This document shows positions 1 to 9,012 of a stretch of 64,000 bases of DNA, in pieces. How positions within the stretch are numbered: position 1 is the stretch's first letter; each line of letters begins with the position of its first letter. The stretch comes from JBGNFV01 sp049645705. Its GTDB lineage: Bacteria; Bacteroidota; Bacteroidia; Cytophagales; Cyclobacteriaceae. The position numbers and the translations under genes were made by a program. The notes under the pieces were generated by a model that saw nothing but the letters and a program-made list of their open reading frames with translations, was not told where the DNA came from and did not search any database. The stretch covers positions 109,846 to 173,845 of the forward strand of contig JBARUK010000036.1 of NCBI GenBank assembly GCA_049645705.1, in the 5' to 3' direction.

Positions 1-3000
1 GCTAACTCCAAAGCTCTGACCCCGTCAGATGCTTCCAGGATATCGAATTCCCCCTCAAGGTACTCTCTGATAAAGCCCCTGATCTCGGGGTTATCCTCTG
101 CTACCAATATTTTTCCCCTGCTGGTTTTCCGGCCGGGCCGGACGGTATTTTCTCCGGGAGTCTCCATACCGGACTTTACAGGTTCGAAGCTTTTTTCGCC
201 GGACTCGTACCCGCCATCTATGATCTCACTTTCCTTAAGATGCGATTTACCAAGAGGCAGGTATACCTCAAAGGTAGCCCCTTCTCCTTTTCTGGATAAG
301 ACCTGTATTCTGCCTTTGTGCAGTTCTACCAGTTCTTTAGTCAGGGCCAGGCCTATACCCGTACCCAGGCCATGACGTTTCTGTTCATGCTCACCCTGGT
401 AGTACCGGGCAAATATGTGTTCAAGGTTTTCCTGGTCAATACCTTTACCTGTATCGGAAACAGATATACACACCTCTTTACTGTTATGCTTCTCTACCTT
501 GAAGTTTATCTCACCAAAGTCCGGGGTAAAATTAAAAGCATTGGACAACAGGTTAATGACGATCTTTTCCAGCTTATCCCTGTCTGCATATATACGCAGA
601 GGCTTTTCCGGGAGCACAACCTTATACCGTATATACTGCTTCTCGGCCAGGTCGGTAAAGGAGTAAGCCAATGGCCTAAGGGCTGCATTCAATTCAAGGC
701 TACCGGCCTCAAGGGTAGCTGACCCGGACTCCACTTTACTTAAGTCTAATATCTGGTTGATAAATCCCAACAACCTTTCGGCCTGTCTCCCCATAGATCT
801 GAGTCTGCCGTGATGAGATTTGAGGCCATCATCGAAAAGCATGCTCTTTAGTGGGCTGAGTATGAGTGTAAGCGGCGTACGAAACTCATGAGAGATGTTA
901 GCAAAAAACCTGGACTTGATCTCGTCCAGTTCCTTCATTTTTTCCAGCTCCATGTGCTCCAGGGCAAGTTTGTTTTTTAGCTTTTCTCTCTGAATAATCG
1001 TACGCCTTCGCCATAATAGAAAGCCGAGAATGATCACACTATAGGTTAGGTAAGCCCACCACGACCCATACCATGGAGGCCGTATCCTTATGTTTATTGA
1101 GGCAGGGTATTCATTCCATACCTGGTCTGCATTGGCGGCACGTACATTAAAGGTATAGCTACCGGCCGGAACATTCGTGTAGAAGGCTGTATTTCGCGTA
1201 CCGATGTCCTGCCACCCTTCATCGTATCCCTCAAGCTGGTACTGGTAATGGTTCTTGGCCGACTGGGTAAAATTAAGGTAGGAGAAGGAAATGTTGAAAT
1301 CGTTGTTTTTATAGTCCAGGTCCAGTTGCTTGTCAGAATTATGACCTGCGGTAAAGGTCTTCTCTATCCGGTCGTTATCAGAACCGGTAGTTTGTAATGA
1401 GGTGATGTATACAGCTCCCTGTGAGGGTATGGAAGCAATGCGGGAAGGGTGGAAGCGGTTAAATCCATTGATGCCGCCAAATACCATCGTCCCGTCAGGC
1501 ATGGTGTAGGAAGATCGCGGAAAAAACTCCAGTCCCTGAAGACCATCAGCCACGTCGAAAGTCTCTACCCTACCGCTTTCAGGATGATAAGAAATAATAC
1601 CTTTGTTGGTAGATAACCACAAACGCCCCTGCTGATCTTCTTCTATTGAATAGATAAGATTACTGGGGAGCCCGTCGGTTGTCGTAATCGTTTCAAAACC
1701 GTCTTTTTTATTATTGTACCTGGCCAGACCGTCTCCCCGTGTGCCTACCCATAGCCTGTTCTTACTGTCTGTAAATAGCGATGTAATGGAGCTATGGGAA
1801 GCAGCGCCCTGCTTACTGATGCTATAATTTTTTAGTGATCTGGTTTTGTATTCATCATCTACCTCCATGCGGTCGATGCCGCTACCTTCGGTACCTATCC
1901 AGATGACACCGTGAGCGTCTACCGTTACAGCCTGCACTGTATTGGCAGTAATGTACCTGTCTTCATTATTAGGTTCAAAATGCAGAAACCTGTCTTCGGC
2001 AGGAAGATAGAGGTCTATGCCGGTCCGGAAAGAGGCAATCCAGATATTCCCGTCAGGCCCTTCGTGCAAATCAAAGATAAATGACCCGCCTGTGCCGAAC
2101 TGTCCTCCCTCGGAGGGAAAGTTTTTAATCCTTTTGCTGTCGATCACGATGAGCCCGTTGCGCCACCCTCCTGCCCATAGTTTGCCGTCATGGCTACGCA
2201 ACAGACTTAATACGGAAGAGCTCCTGAGCCTGCTGTTATCCGGATTGTATACTTCGAATGTCCCATCCGCTGCCCTGTAGTTGAGACCTCCCCCATCGGT
2301 ACCTATCCACAGTCCGCCGGTATCATCCGGTGCAAATGAGCTGACAAGGCTATGACTCAATGTGTTGCGTGAATACGGCACTTGTGCTACATGGTCGAAG
2401 CGCACCTCGTGAGGGTCTACTTTATATACACCCTGATCAAAAGTACCGATCCATATAGTGCCTGCCCTGTCCTGGTACAGACTCCATATAGAATTACTTC
2501 CTACACTGAAAGGATTGTCGGGGTTCTTTTTGTATTGTCCGTATTCGCCTGATTCCAGATCGACGACTATGAGTCCTTCATTTTCTGTTCCTATCCACAG
2601 CCGATGGTCATCGTCTTCAAGAATGGAAAGTACAGTAAAGTCTTCCAGCATGCGGGACAGCGCAAGCCTGTTTACTTCAAGTTCGTGTATCTGATACCCC
2701 CCCCTGGTATAGCGGACCTGCCTGATACCCTTTTGAAATCCTACCCACACCGAACCGTCTGGCGCACTGTTTATACACCGAATGATATTACCAGGTAGGG
2801 CTGCAGTCTCATCGGCATCGAAGCGGACAAACCTTCCGCTCTGTTGTATGTATACATTTAGTCCCTGGTCCCAGGTACCCACCCATATGTTTCCCTGGCC
2901 ATCTACTGCCAGGCCGGAAGTACTATTGCCAGACAACGTGAACGGATCTCCGGCATAGTGCCTGTAATGCTCTATTTTGCTGTGATCTGCCTTACCATCA

Positions 3001-3461
3001 GGTAAGAACGGGACTTTGATCACACCGCTCTTGTCTGTTCCCGCCCACAAATCTCCCTTAAGATCTATGGCTATGTTATTGACAAGCAGATTAGTAAGCT
3101 CTGGAGAAGCATCCAGATTTTCAAAAACCCCCTCATCATGTACGTTGACGCCGCCTCCGAAAGTGGCTATATGTAAGCGCCCGGCCGAATCGATGATAAG
3201 ATCTTTGGTAAAGCTATTGCCAAGTACCCCGTTCCGGGACTCCTTACCATAATAGGAAAGTATGCTTTCGCCATCGAACCGGTTAAGGCCATACCGGGTG
3301 GCAAACCAGAGGTATCCCTCATTGTCCTGAACAATACGGGTAATGCTGTTTTGTGAAAGATCTGCTTTAACTCTGAAAAAACGCAGACTGTCTACCGGGT
3401 TACCTGAGACACTCAGTGTAGCCGCTAAGAGGAAAAAAATAACCCGGACACATTTATCCAT
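1..3461 (-). CDS. Hybrid two-component sensor histidine kinase, C-terminus beyond the window edge
   Basis: The reading frame starts at ATG 3461 and is still open at base 1, so about 1153 residues are visible and the C-terminus is missing. Order seen: a hydrophobic signal peptide (about residues 1-20); many two-component propeller repeats with LWxGT/IWIGT-type motifs, the usual N-terminal sensor of Bacteroidota hybrid kinases; a Y_Y_Y domain (QYQLEGYDEGW, VPAGSYTFNVRA); one membrane helix (SVIILGFLLW); a HisKA domain with the phosphoacceptor in NISHEFRTPL (His about 858); a HATPase domain with NLLSNAFNFT, DTGKGI and GTGIGLAL; then the start of a receiver domain (ILVAEDNPEIR). The receiver Asp and any AraC output domain would lie off the edge. 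Relatives usually sense oligosaccharides in the periplasm and switch on polysaccharide utilisation loci, but no SusC/SusD gene lies on the visible side, so the ligand is unknown. Confidence 0.93.
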   Translation of the reverse strand, partial: MDKCVRVIFFLLAATLSVSGNPVDSLRFFRVKADLSQNSITRIVQDNEGYLWFATRYGLNRFDGESILSYYGKESRNGVLGNSFTKDLIIDSAGRLHIATFGGGVNVHDEGVFENLDASPELTNLLVNNIAIDLKGDLWAGTDKSGVIKVPFLPDGKADHSKIEHYRHYAGDPFTLSGNSTSGLAVDGQGNIWVGTWDQGLNVYIQQSGRFVRFDADETAALPGNIIRCINSAPDGSVWVGFQKGIRQVRYTRGGYQIHELEVNRLALSRMLEDFTVLSILEDDDHRLWIGTENEGLIVVDLESGEYGQYKKNPDNPFSVGSNSIWSLYQDRAGTIWIGTFDQGVYKVDPHEVRFDHVAQVPYSRNTLSHSLVSSFAPDDTGGLWIGTDGGGLNYRAADGTFEVYNPDNSRLRSSSVLSLLRSHDGKLWAGGWRNGLIVIDSKRIKNFPSEGGQFGTGGSFIFDLHEGPDGNIWIASFRTGIDLYLPAEDRFLHFEPNNEDRYITANTVQAVTVDAHGVIWIGTEGSGIDRMEVDDEYKTRSLKNYSISKQGAASHSSITSLFTDSKNRLWVGTRGDGLARYNNKKDGFETITTTDGLPSNLIYSIEEDQQGRLWLSTNKGIISYHPESGRVETFDVADGLQGLEFFPRSSYTMPDGTMVFGGINGFNRFHPSRIASIPSQGAVYITSLQTTGSDNDRIEKTFTAGHNSDKQLDLDYKNNDFNISFSYLNFTQSAKNHYQYQLEGYDEGWQDIGTRNTAFYTNVPAGSYTFNVRAANADQVWNEYPASINIRIRPPWYGSWWAYLTYSVIILGFLLWRRRTIIQREKLKNKLALEHMELEKMKELDEIKSRFFANISHEFRTPLTLILSPLKSMLFDDGLKSHHGRLRSMGRQAERLLGFINQILDLSKVESGSATLEAGSLELNAALRPLAYSFTDLAEKQYIRYKVVLPEKPLRIYADRDKLEKIVINLLSNAFNFTPDFGEINFKVEKHNSKEVCISVSDTGKGIDQENLEHIFARYYQGEHEQKRHGLGTGIGLALTKELVELHKGRIQVLSRKGEGATFEVYLPLGKSHLKESEIIDGGYESGEKSFEPVKSGMETPGENTVRPGRKTSRGKILVAEDNPEIRGFIREYLEGEFDILEASDGVRALEL

Positions 3462-3819
3462 AACTACTTAAAATAAGTACAGATCAGATAAAATTCCTAT
3501 ATACACGAGGGTTAAAACTTACATCAAGAAACTCTTTTAGAAATCAAAGCAGGTTAAAACATTAACCAGAAAATAAAAATAACTTAATAAGTGACTGAAT
3601 AATAGTCATTTACACAAAAAAATGAGAGCAAAAATTAATGAAGAGGTAACATTATGCCTATTTTAACTACTTTAGTATATCGATATCATTGGATTCAGAT
3701 GCTATTATATTGTTTCAAATCTGTAAAAATAGCCTATTTCTAATCGATACTACTAACAAATAATACATCATTTCAGGGAATGAAACAGCGGCAAGTAGCT
3801 CATTCTTAATTTGAGAGAA
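3462..3819. other. AT-rich intergenic region between divergent genes
   Basis: About 360 bp separate the start of the minus-strand hybrid kinase from the next plus-strand gene. It is clearly richer in A and T than the flanking coding DNA and presumably holds promoters for both. A TACTTTAG element near 3669-3676 resembles the TAnnTTTG box with one mismatch, but I find no well-spaced partner box. No ORF, tRNA or strong hairpin was recognised. Confidence 0.5.
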
Positions 3820-4635
3820 ATGAAAGATAAGAGGGCAAAAACAACAAATATTGACTCGGACATAGATTTGATAGAAGAGAACTTTACGGCCAAAAAAGTC
3901 ACAGGCATTCCTATGCCGGGTCGACCTCCTATGAAAGGTAATCAGAAGAAGTCAGAAGAACCTGCGATATTTAATATCAAGCTGATCCGTTCAGTCGTCC
4001 TGTCGGGTATTGTGCTTATTATTATTACTCACTTTGCTATGCAGTCCCTTTATGAGAGTAACCCCGGGGCCTATCCATTTGATGGTTTGTTTACCATAAC
4101 CGATCTGGACCAGGAGCAATCTTTCGGCACATTTACTTCTCAGTTGCTGTTTGTGCTATCGGCACTGATCTTCTCTATTCGGTTTTTGATGCAGAAAAAA
4201 GGGAGAGATAAGTTTTTTCTCGGGATACTGGCTGCAGGCCTGCTCGGTATGGCAATAGACGAAAGTATTTCACTTCATGAAAGAACCATGAACGTGATCG
4301 ATACATTTACTGATTTTAAGCCGGGAAGCTTTTTCAGGTTTCAGTGGTTGTTGTTCGGGTTGCCTCTGGCTCTGTTTATACTCGGTGGGTTAGCGTATCT
4401 GATAAAAACTACCAGCCTTCGGCTTAGACCTTTCCTCATTGGCCTGTTCGTGTTTTTCTGCGGTGCTGTTGGTCTCGAAGGTATTGGCGGAATCATAGAC
4501 CCCAACCACTTTAACTACCACGTCTGGATGACAGGAGCAGAGGAATCGGTAGAACTGATCGGAACGTACCTGATCTTTGTCAGTCAGCTTCAATGGCTTA
4601 AAGACCGCTCACCCGTAAGTCTTTATGTAAAATAG
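3820..4635 (+). CDS. Multi-pass membrane protein of unknown function
   Basis: This 271-residue protein has a charged, probably cytoplasmic N-terminus of about 50 residues, then five or so hydrophobic segments (roughly residues 53-72, 100-118, 130-145, 172-194 and 203-220). I chose ATG 3820; an in-frame TTG nine bases upstream (3811) is less likely. Conserved-looking polar residues sit at membrane boundaries: IDESISLHE around residue 150 and GAEESVELIG near 240. Paired Asp-Glu, His-Glu and Glu-Glu in such positions suggest a metal or proton site, but this is inference. No family is recognised with confidence. It stands alone, with 260 bp before the next gene, and no terminator was seen. Confidence 0.75.
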   Translation: MKDKRAKTTNIDSDIDLIEENFTAKKVTGIPMPGRPPMKGNQKKSEEPAIFNIKLIRSVVLSGIVLIIITHFAMQSLYESNPGAYPFDGLFTITDLDQEQSFGTFTSQLLFVLSALIFSIRFLMQKKGRDKFFLGILAAGLLGMAIDESISLHERTMNVIDTFTDFKPGSFFRFQWLLFGLPLALFILGGLAYLIKTTSLRLRPFLIGLFVFFCGAVGLEGIGGIIDPNHFNYHVWMTGAEESVELIGTYLIFVSQLQWLKDRSPVSLYVK

Positions 4636-4894
4636 ATAGCTGTTTGCAGGATCAGCCGCTACTTTTGCATGGCTTTCATAAACTTTCTGTTGGAGGCATA
4701 TTTTATATAAAAGGCTGCGTAACTGTAAAGCACTTACACTTCAGGTAAAGGCTACCGTCGTAGCCAACGCACCGTTTTCCCTTACGGATCACAGGAAATA
4801 ACCGTATATCGCCCAAAACAGTCCGGTCGTGCAGGCAGGTTTGTTTATCCGTTCATACCTGTACATATTTAGGTACTAACTATCGTTTTATCGT

Positions 4895-6466
4895 ATGTCT
4901 GCAGGCATATACCATCATTCTCTTTCAAAACCCGGGGATAATAAGGCAGGGCGGATCATATTGATCTTCTCCGTTTCCATTTTACTTATTTTTCACCTGG
5001 TAGCTAATGCCTTTCTGAGTTACGGATACTTCAGAGATGAGCTCTACTATCTGGCCTGCGCCAGCCGACCCGCTTTTGGTTATGTAGACCACCCCCCGCT
5101 ATCCGTTTGGCTACTAAGCTTGTGGAAGAGTGTTTTCGGTAACAGTTTATTTGCTATACGCATAGTACCTGCCCTGGCCATAGCAGGTGTGGTCTGGTTT
5201 ACCGGAAGGTCCGTCTTACGGATGGGGGGTAGTGCCCTGGCTATAGTGCTCAGTTCTATGTGCATCATATCGGCTCCTATATTCCTTGCTATGGGTACCT
5301 ATTATAGCATGAATAGCCTGGATATGCTCTTTTGGGCTATGGCTGTTTACATTCTTGTCGGCATACTGCACAATCATGGCAGTGCCTCTGGAAAATGGAT
5401 ATTATTAGGTGTGGTTATGGGCCTGGCCTTACTTAATAAGATCAGCTTTCTGTGGTTTGGTGCAGGGCTGGCTGTAGCGCTGATCTTACCCCCTATGCGC
5501 AGGCATCTGAAAACACCCTGGCCCTATCTTTCCGCGGGGATAGCTTTTGCTGTTTTTTCTCCATATATCATCTGGAACATCAGCCATGAGTTGCCTCACC
5601 TGGAGTTTATGCAGAATGCCCTGCGGTACAAATACAACAGCATCGGACGAATGGATTTTATATCCGAAGCAATACTGCAGCAAAACCCTGCGTCCATTGC
5701 CATATGGCTGAGCGGACTGTTCTTCTACTTTGTGTATAAGCCGGGTCGGCGCTACATGCCCCTGGGCCTTATATTTCTGACTACTTTTACTATACTACTG
5801 ATTAATGGTCATAGCAAGGCAGAGTATCTGGCAGCATCTTCTCCTATACTATTTGCCGGTGGCAGCATTCTGCTGGGAGGGATCAGCTACCAAAAATATC
5901 TGAAATGGGTACCCTATGCCCTGTGTCTGCTGCTATTGCTCTCGCTAGCGCTGGCACCTATGGTAAAGCCACTACTGCCACCTGAAAAATACATTGTATA
6001 CAGTCAGAAACTGGGTATAGCACCTGGAAATTCAGAAGGAAAAGAAACAGCGGAGCTACACCAGTTTTTTGCCGATATGCACGGCTGGAAGGCTATGGCT
6101 GAAAACGTATCGGCAGTCTATCAGCAGCTACCGCAAGCAGAGAAGAAAAACGCCCGGGTGTTTGCCAATAATTACGGAGAGGCAGCAGCATTGGAGCTGT
6201 ATGCAGAACAGTATCCCCTGCCCTACGTCATTGCCGGTCATAATAATTACTACCTCTGGGGGCCCGGTACAGCCCCTTTACATACGGTACTGGTTATAGG
6301 TGGTGATATGGATGATCACCTGCAGGTATTTGCAGAAGTTAGTCCTGTCGCTGTTCATTCGGCCAGATACGTTATGCCATATGAAAACAACCTCACGATC
6401 TATGTCTGCCGTAAACCCCGTACTGACCTATTGACCCTTTGGCCGAAAGTGAAGAATTATAACTGA
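4895..6466 (+). CDS. GT39-like (PMT/ArnT) membrane glycosyltransferase
   Basis: The 523-residue protein has about ten to twelve hydrophobic segments and the N-terminal signature of lipid-phosphate-sugar-dependent glycosyltransferases: FRDELYYLACASRP followed by GYVDHPPLSVW, in the first periplasmic loop (residues about 46-70). In PMT/ArnT-type enzymes the acidic DE pair of this loop is catalytic and the donor is a polyprenyl-phosphate sugar. The C-terminal 130 residues are soluble and probably periplasmic. The acceptor cannot be told from sequence; lipid A, protein or another glycan are all possible. Its stop codon forms one arm of a short hairpin whose other arm holds the stop of the convergent DoxX gene. 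Confidence 0.88.
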   Translation: MSAGIYHHSLSKPGDNKAGRIILIFSVSILLIFHLVANAFLSYGYFRDELYYLACASRPAFGYVDHPPLSVWLLSLWKSVFGNSLFAIRIVPALAIAGVVWFTGRSVLRMGGSALAIVLSSMCIISAPIFLAMGTYYSMNSLDMLFWAMAVYILVGILHNHGSASGKWILLGVVMGLALLNKISFLWFGAGLAVALILPPMRRHLKTPWPYLSAGIAFAVFSPYIIWNISHELPHLEFMQNALRYKYNSIGRMDFISEAILQQNPASIAIWLSGLFFYFVYKPGRRYMPLGLIFLTTFTILLINGHSKAEYLAASSPILFAGGSILLGGISYQKYLKWVPYALCLLLLLSLALAPMVKPLLPPEKYIVYSQKLGIAPGNSEGKETAELHQFFADMHGWKAMAENVSAVYQQLPQAEKKNARVFANNYGEAAALELYAEQYPLPYVIAGHNNYYLWGPGTAPLHTVLVIGGDMDDHLQVFAEVSPVAVHSARYVMPYENNLTIYVCRKPRTDLLTLWPKVKNYN

Positions 6467-6479
6467 CCTATTCAGGTCA
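6464..6479. repeat. Short hairpin containing both convergent stop codons
   Basis: TGACCT-ATTC-AGGTCA is a perfect 6-bp inverted repeat. Its left arm begins with the TGA stop of the glycosyltransferase and its right arm ends with the complement of the TGA stop of DoxX. There is no T-run, so it is at best a weak bidirectional terminator or a stalling structure. Confidence 0.5.
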
Positions 6480-6881
6480 ACCCCTCCCTATACGGAAATC
6501 CACCGAGTAGCGATTGTACTCATAAAACCCAATAAGTACGGTAAAGTACAGGCTGTAAAATAACTGTGTACCTACCCCGGACCAGTTTTCCACCAGGCAG
6601 GAGCCAAATATCAGCACAATCATCAGGACAGAACCCGCATAAAGTGCAATACGGGTAAGCAACCCGAGAATAAGCAGTGCACCCAACACCAGCTCGAAGT
6701 ACGGAAGCACGACGCCAAAGTATCTTACCATTCCGTCTGGCAGTGGCGTGCTTTGAAAATTATTTACCATTCCCCCGGCAAATTCAGCTACTTTGGGTAG
6801 CCGGACAATACCATGACCTAAAAAGCTCATGCCAATGGCAAGACGGGCAAAAAGGTATGCTGAAAATTTATGTGATCCCAT
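6477..6881 (-). CDS. DoxX family membrane protein
   Basis: A 134-residue protein with four predicted membrane helices. The start has the DoxX pattern: a first helix with RLAIGMSFLGHGIVRLPK, then YFELVLGALLILGLLTR in the third helix region. DoxX proteins are small inner-membrane proteins linked in some bacteria to quinone or thiosulfate oxidation and in others to redox stress; the role here is not determined. It stands alone, convergent with the glycosyltransferase, and a TATATTTG element (6895-6902, minus strand) lies just upstream of its start. Confidence 0.88.
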   Translation of the reverse strand: MGSHKFSAYLFARLAIGMSFLGHGIVRLPKVAEFAGGMVNNFQSTPLPDGMVRYFGVVLPYFELVLGALLILGLLTRIALYAGSVLMIVLIFGSCLVENWSGVGTQLFYSLYFTVLIGFYEYNRYSVDFRIGRG

Positions 6882-6894
6882 TCTAAGTTGCTTT

Positions 6895-6902
6895 CAAATA
6901 TA
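6895..6902 (-). promoter_or_regulatory. Candidate -7 box for the DoxX gene
   Basis: TATATTTG on the minus strand matches the Bacteroidota TAnnTTTG -7 consensus exactly and lies 13 bases before the ATG. No good TTTG -33 box is found 19-21 bp further upstream, so confidence is limited. Confidence 0.35.
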
Positions 6903-7055
6903 ATCTGTGAAAGTACTTATTCGTTTAAAAAAGAGACGAACCATACCTGGTTGATAAACTTTTTCGTATATTATTTACGACCTTGTAAGCTTTGTCTGAA
7001 CCACTTTATGCACTTCAGGTTATAACAAGACTAACTTTTTGCACAGGGATAGTAC

Positions 7056-7787
7056 ATGAAAACGCAAAAATTCAACAACACGACAGTAAGACGTTATCTG
7101 CGGAATGAAATGAGTAAGCAGGAAGAGGCTGCTTTCAAGAAAATTCTGCAGGAAGACCCTGCCTTTGCAGTAAAAGTGGCTTTGGATAAACAACTCATCA
7201 AGGGGGCAGCACTTGATCTCAACTACAGGGCTCCTATTATCATTCGTAGCAGAAGGGAAGCTGAAAAACCCGCCGTCGAGGGAAGGCCCTATCACCTCAA
7301 AAGCCTTTACGTATGGGCCGCCTTTATAGCAGCACTAGTACTATTAGGAGGCACGGTAGCTTTGCTGGTAAATAGCAATGTGGAAACAGTGTCGCTCTAC
7401 ACCCGCCACTACAAGCCATATATGAATCGGCAGACCGCAGCCGAGGCTAAATACAATACATTTGTAGAAGCCTACGAAAATGGCTTTTATAAGCAGACTA
7501 TCCAGGGCATGAGTAATATTTTGCTGATGGAGCCCGAAAACCCTACTGCCCACTTCTATAAGGGGCTGGCCCTGCTAAGCACCGGGCAGAATGAAAGTGC
7601 AATACAACACCTGAATACAGCCTCTACCCTTATGAATTTTACTGATAGGGGTCCCGTACTTTGGTACCTGGGCCTTGCCTATCTGAAGATCGGAAATGAG
7701 GAATCAGCAAAAAGTGCTTTCGAAGATCTTAATGCTTTTGAAAACCTGTTTAAAGAGAAGTCGAAGAAAATACTGAAAGAACTGTGA
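7056..7787 (+). CDS. Membrane-anchored TPR protein with anti-sigma-like N-terminus
   Basis: The 243-residue protein has an N-terminal helical segment (TTVRRYLRNEMSKQEEAAF...EDPAFA) like the cytoplasmic parts of Bacteroidota anti-sigma or scaffold proteins, a single membrane helix at about residues 88-107 (YVWAAFIAALVLLGGTVALL), then a C-terminal periplasmic part with at least two tetratricopeptide units (NPTAHFYKGLALLSTGQNESAI and GPVLWYLGLAYLKIGNEESA). A protein-interaction role at the inner membrane is likely. No sigma factor gene is adjacent. Its TGA stop directly abuts the stop of the convergent MarR gene with no base between them. Confidence 0.8.
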   Translation: MKTQKFNNTTVRRYLRNEMSKQEEAAFKKILQEDPAFAVKVALDKQLIKGAALDLNYRAPIIIRSRREAEKPAVEGRPYHLKSLYVWAAFIAALVLLGGTVALLVNSNVETVSLYTRHYKPYMNRQTAAEAKYNTFVEAYENGFYKQTIQGMSNILLMEPENPTAHFYKGLALLSTGQNESAIQHLNTASTLMNFTDRGPVLWYLGLAYLKIGNEESAKSAFEDLNAFENLFKEKSKKILKEL

Positions 7788-8300
7788 TCAGCGATTGACA
7801 TCCGCTTCCGTACCTTGTCCGGAATTATTTATAGCCTCTTCAAAAAGAGTAGACTGTCGCACTTTATCCAGTAGCTCGTTCAGTGTCCTTGCCTCTTCTG
7901 ATGACAGCACGTCCAACTCCTTCTTCCAGTTATTAAGAACAGGGTCTATCCGGTATAGAAGCTCCAGACCTGCCTCTGATATAATTACATCTACAGCTCT
8001 GCGATCAGACGGGCATTGCTTACGAATAACCAGTTTTTTCTTTTCAAGCTTATCTACTATACGCGAAGCATTCGACATTCTGTCGAGCATTCGCTCGATG
8101 ATCAGGTTAATCGTACTGGGCTTAGGGTGTTGTCCTCTGAGAATCCGGAGCACATTATACTGAGGAGCCGTCAGGCCAAACTCCTTGAAAACCAAACTTT
8201 GGCGTTCATTTAACCAACTGGAAGTATAAAGAATATTGATTACCATCTTCTGATATTCTGACGTAAACTTCTTTTGTTGGATGTCATCTTCAATAGCCAT
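7788..8300 (-). CDS. MarR family transcriptional regulator
   Basis: A 170-residue winged-helix regulator. It shows the MarR core: LTAPQYNVLRILRGQ, the recognition-helix region MLDRMSNASRIVDKLEKKKLV, the wing with CPSDRRAVDVIIS and a C-terminal dimerisation helix. I prefer ATG 8300 (MAIEDDIQ) over an upstream ATG at 8333, which adds 11 poorly conserved residues. Members bind palindromic DNA and usually respond to small aromatic ligands or oxidation. No divergent target gene is close: the next gene upstream is a minus-strand Spy-like gene, so the regulon cannot be inferred from context. Confidence 0.9.
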   Translation of the reverse strand: MAIEDDIQQKKFTSEYQKMVINILYTSSWLNERQSLVFKEFGLTAPQYNVLRILRGQHPKPSTINLIIERMLDRMSNASRIVDKLEKKKLVIRKQCPSDRRAVDVIISEAGLELLYRIDPVLNNWKKELDVLSSEEARTLNELLDKVRQSTLFEEAINNSGQGTEADVNR

Positions 8301-8481
8301 AGTAGCATTATTTGTATATAAGATCAACACCATAAAAGGCTAATAGTTAAGCCTCGATAGATTAGTCGATCGTTCAAGTTTCCTTTTCCTTCAGCTGGTT
8401 TTCATTAAGACGAATAGCCCCTATTTGTAAAAATACTTATAGAATTCAAAATTATTCACCCCATACCCGACTTATAACAAA

Positions 8482-8510
8482 AAAACATTCGCCGGAATGA
8501 CGAATGTTTT
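8482..8510 (-). terminator. Rho-independent terminator of the Spy-like/lipoprotein operon
   Basis: AAAACATTCG and CGAATGTTTT pair across a 9-base loop. Read on the minus strand, the hairpin runs into a stretch of eight T residues, so it ends the minus-strand operon that finishes at 8545. The opposite strand also has TTTT, so weak bidirectional action is possible. Confidence 0.85.
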
Positions 8511-8544
8511 CTAATTTATTTTCTCTTTAAAACTAGCGTTGTTT

Positions 8545-8979
8545 TCAGCCTTTATTACGTTTGCGCTCACGGCGTTTCTCCATTCTTTCCCTGCCACGCT
8601 CCTCACGTTTTTCAAGCATTTCACGGAATATCGCGTCCTGCTCATCATCGAGTACAGCGAGTATCTCTTCGTTCGTATCGTCACGTAATAATTTCAGTTG
8701 CTCCCTGAACTCCTTACGCTCCTCTTTTTCCATTTCCTTCATTTCGCTTTTTACAGCGCTCATCTCTTCGTGCCTTTGTACCAGGATAGCTTTGATCTCA
8801 CCTTCCTGCTCATCAGACAGATCCAGCTTTTCGTCCATTTTAGACAAATGCTTTTCCATTCGCTCTATCGCACTCATTTTCTCGCCTTTGTGGCGGCTTT
8901 TACGGTAGTCATTGTCCTGGGCCATACCTTGTACAGCCACTGTCAGTACTAATCCTGTGATTATAATTGCTCTTCTCAT
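8545..8979 (-). CDS. Spy/CpxP-like periplasmic helical protein
   Basis: A 144-residue protein with a signal peptide (residues 1-20, ending GMAQ) followed by a highly charged all-helical region. It holds LSDEQEGEIKAI and a later LDDEQ repeat, comparable to the LTxxQ-type motifs of the Spy/CpxP chaperone superfamily. The C-terminus is very basic and Arg-rich. The likely role is periplasmic chaperone or stress sensor. It lies 33 bp downstream of a lipoprotein gene in the same direction, so the two are probably co-transcribed, and it is followed by a strong terminator. A second Spy-like gene (11142-11582) lies in the divergent sigma factor operon. Codon shadows on the opposite strand are Ser/Phe-rich and not real. 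Confidence 0.75.
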   Translation of the reverse strand: MRRAIIITGLVLTVAVQGMAQDNDYRKSRHKGEKMSAIERMEKHLSKMDEKLDLSDEQEGEIKAILVQRHEEMSAVKSEMKEMEKEERKEFREQLKLLRDDTNEEILAVLDDEQDAIFREMLEKREERGRERMEKRRERKRNKG

Positions 8980-9012
8980 CTTCTTTATCTTTTTGACTGT
9001 TTATTTAATCGT

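Noticed and set aside
318..722. Plus-strand frames of 60-134 codons in the first 3.3 kb
   Set aside because: They lie opposite the hybrid sensor kinase, whose motifs are unmistakable, and have no family signals.
4643..4667. TTTG...TACTTTTG promoter before the GT39 gene
   Set aside because: The boxes match individually but the spacer is 13 bp, too short for the 19-21 bp consensus, and it lies 230 bp from the start codon.
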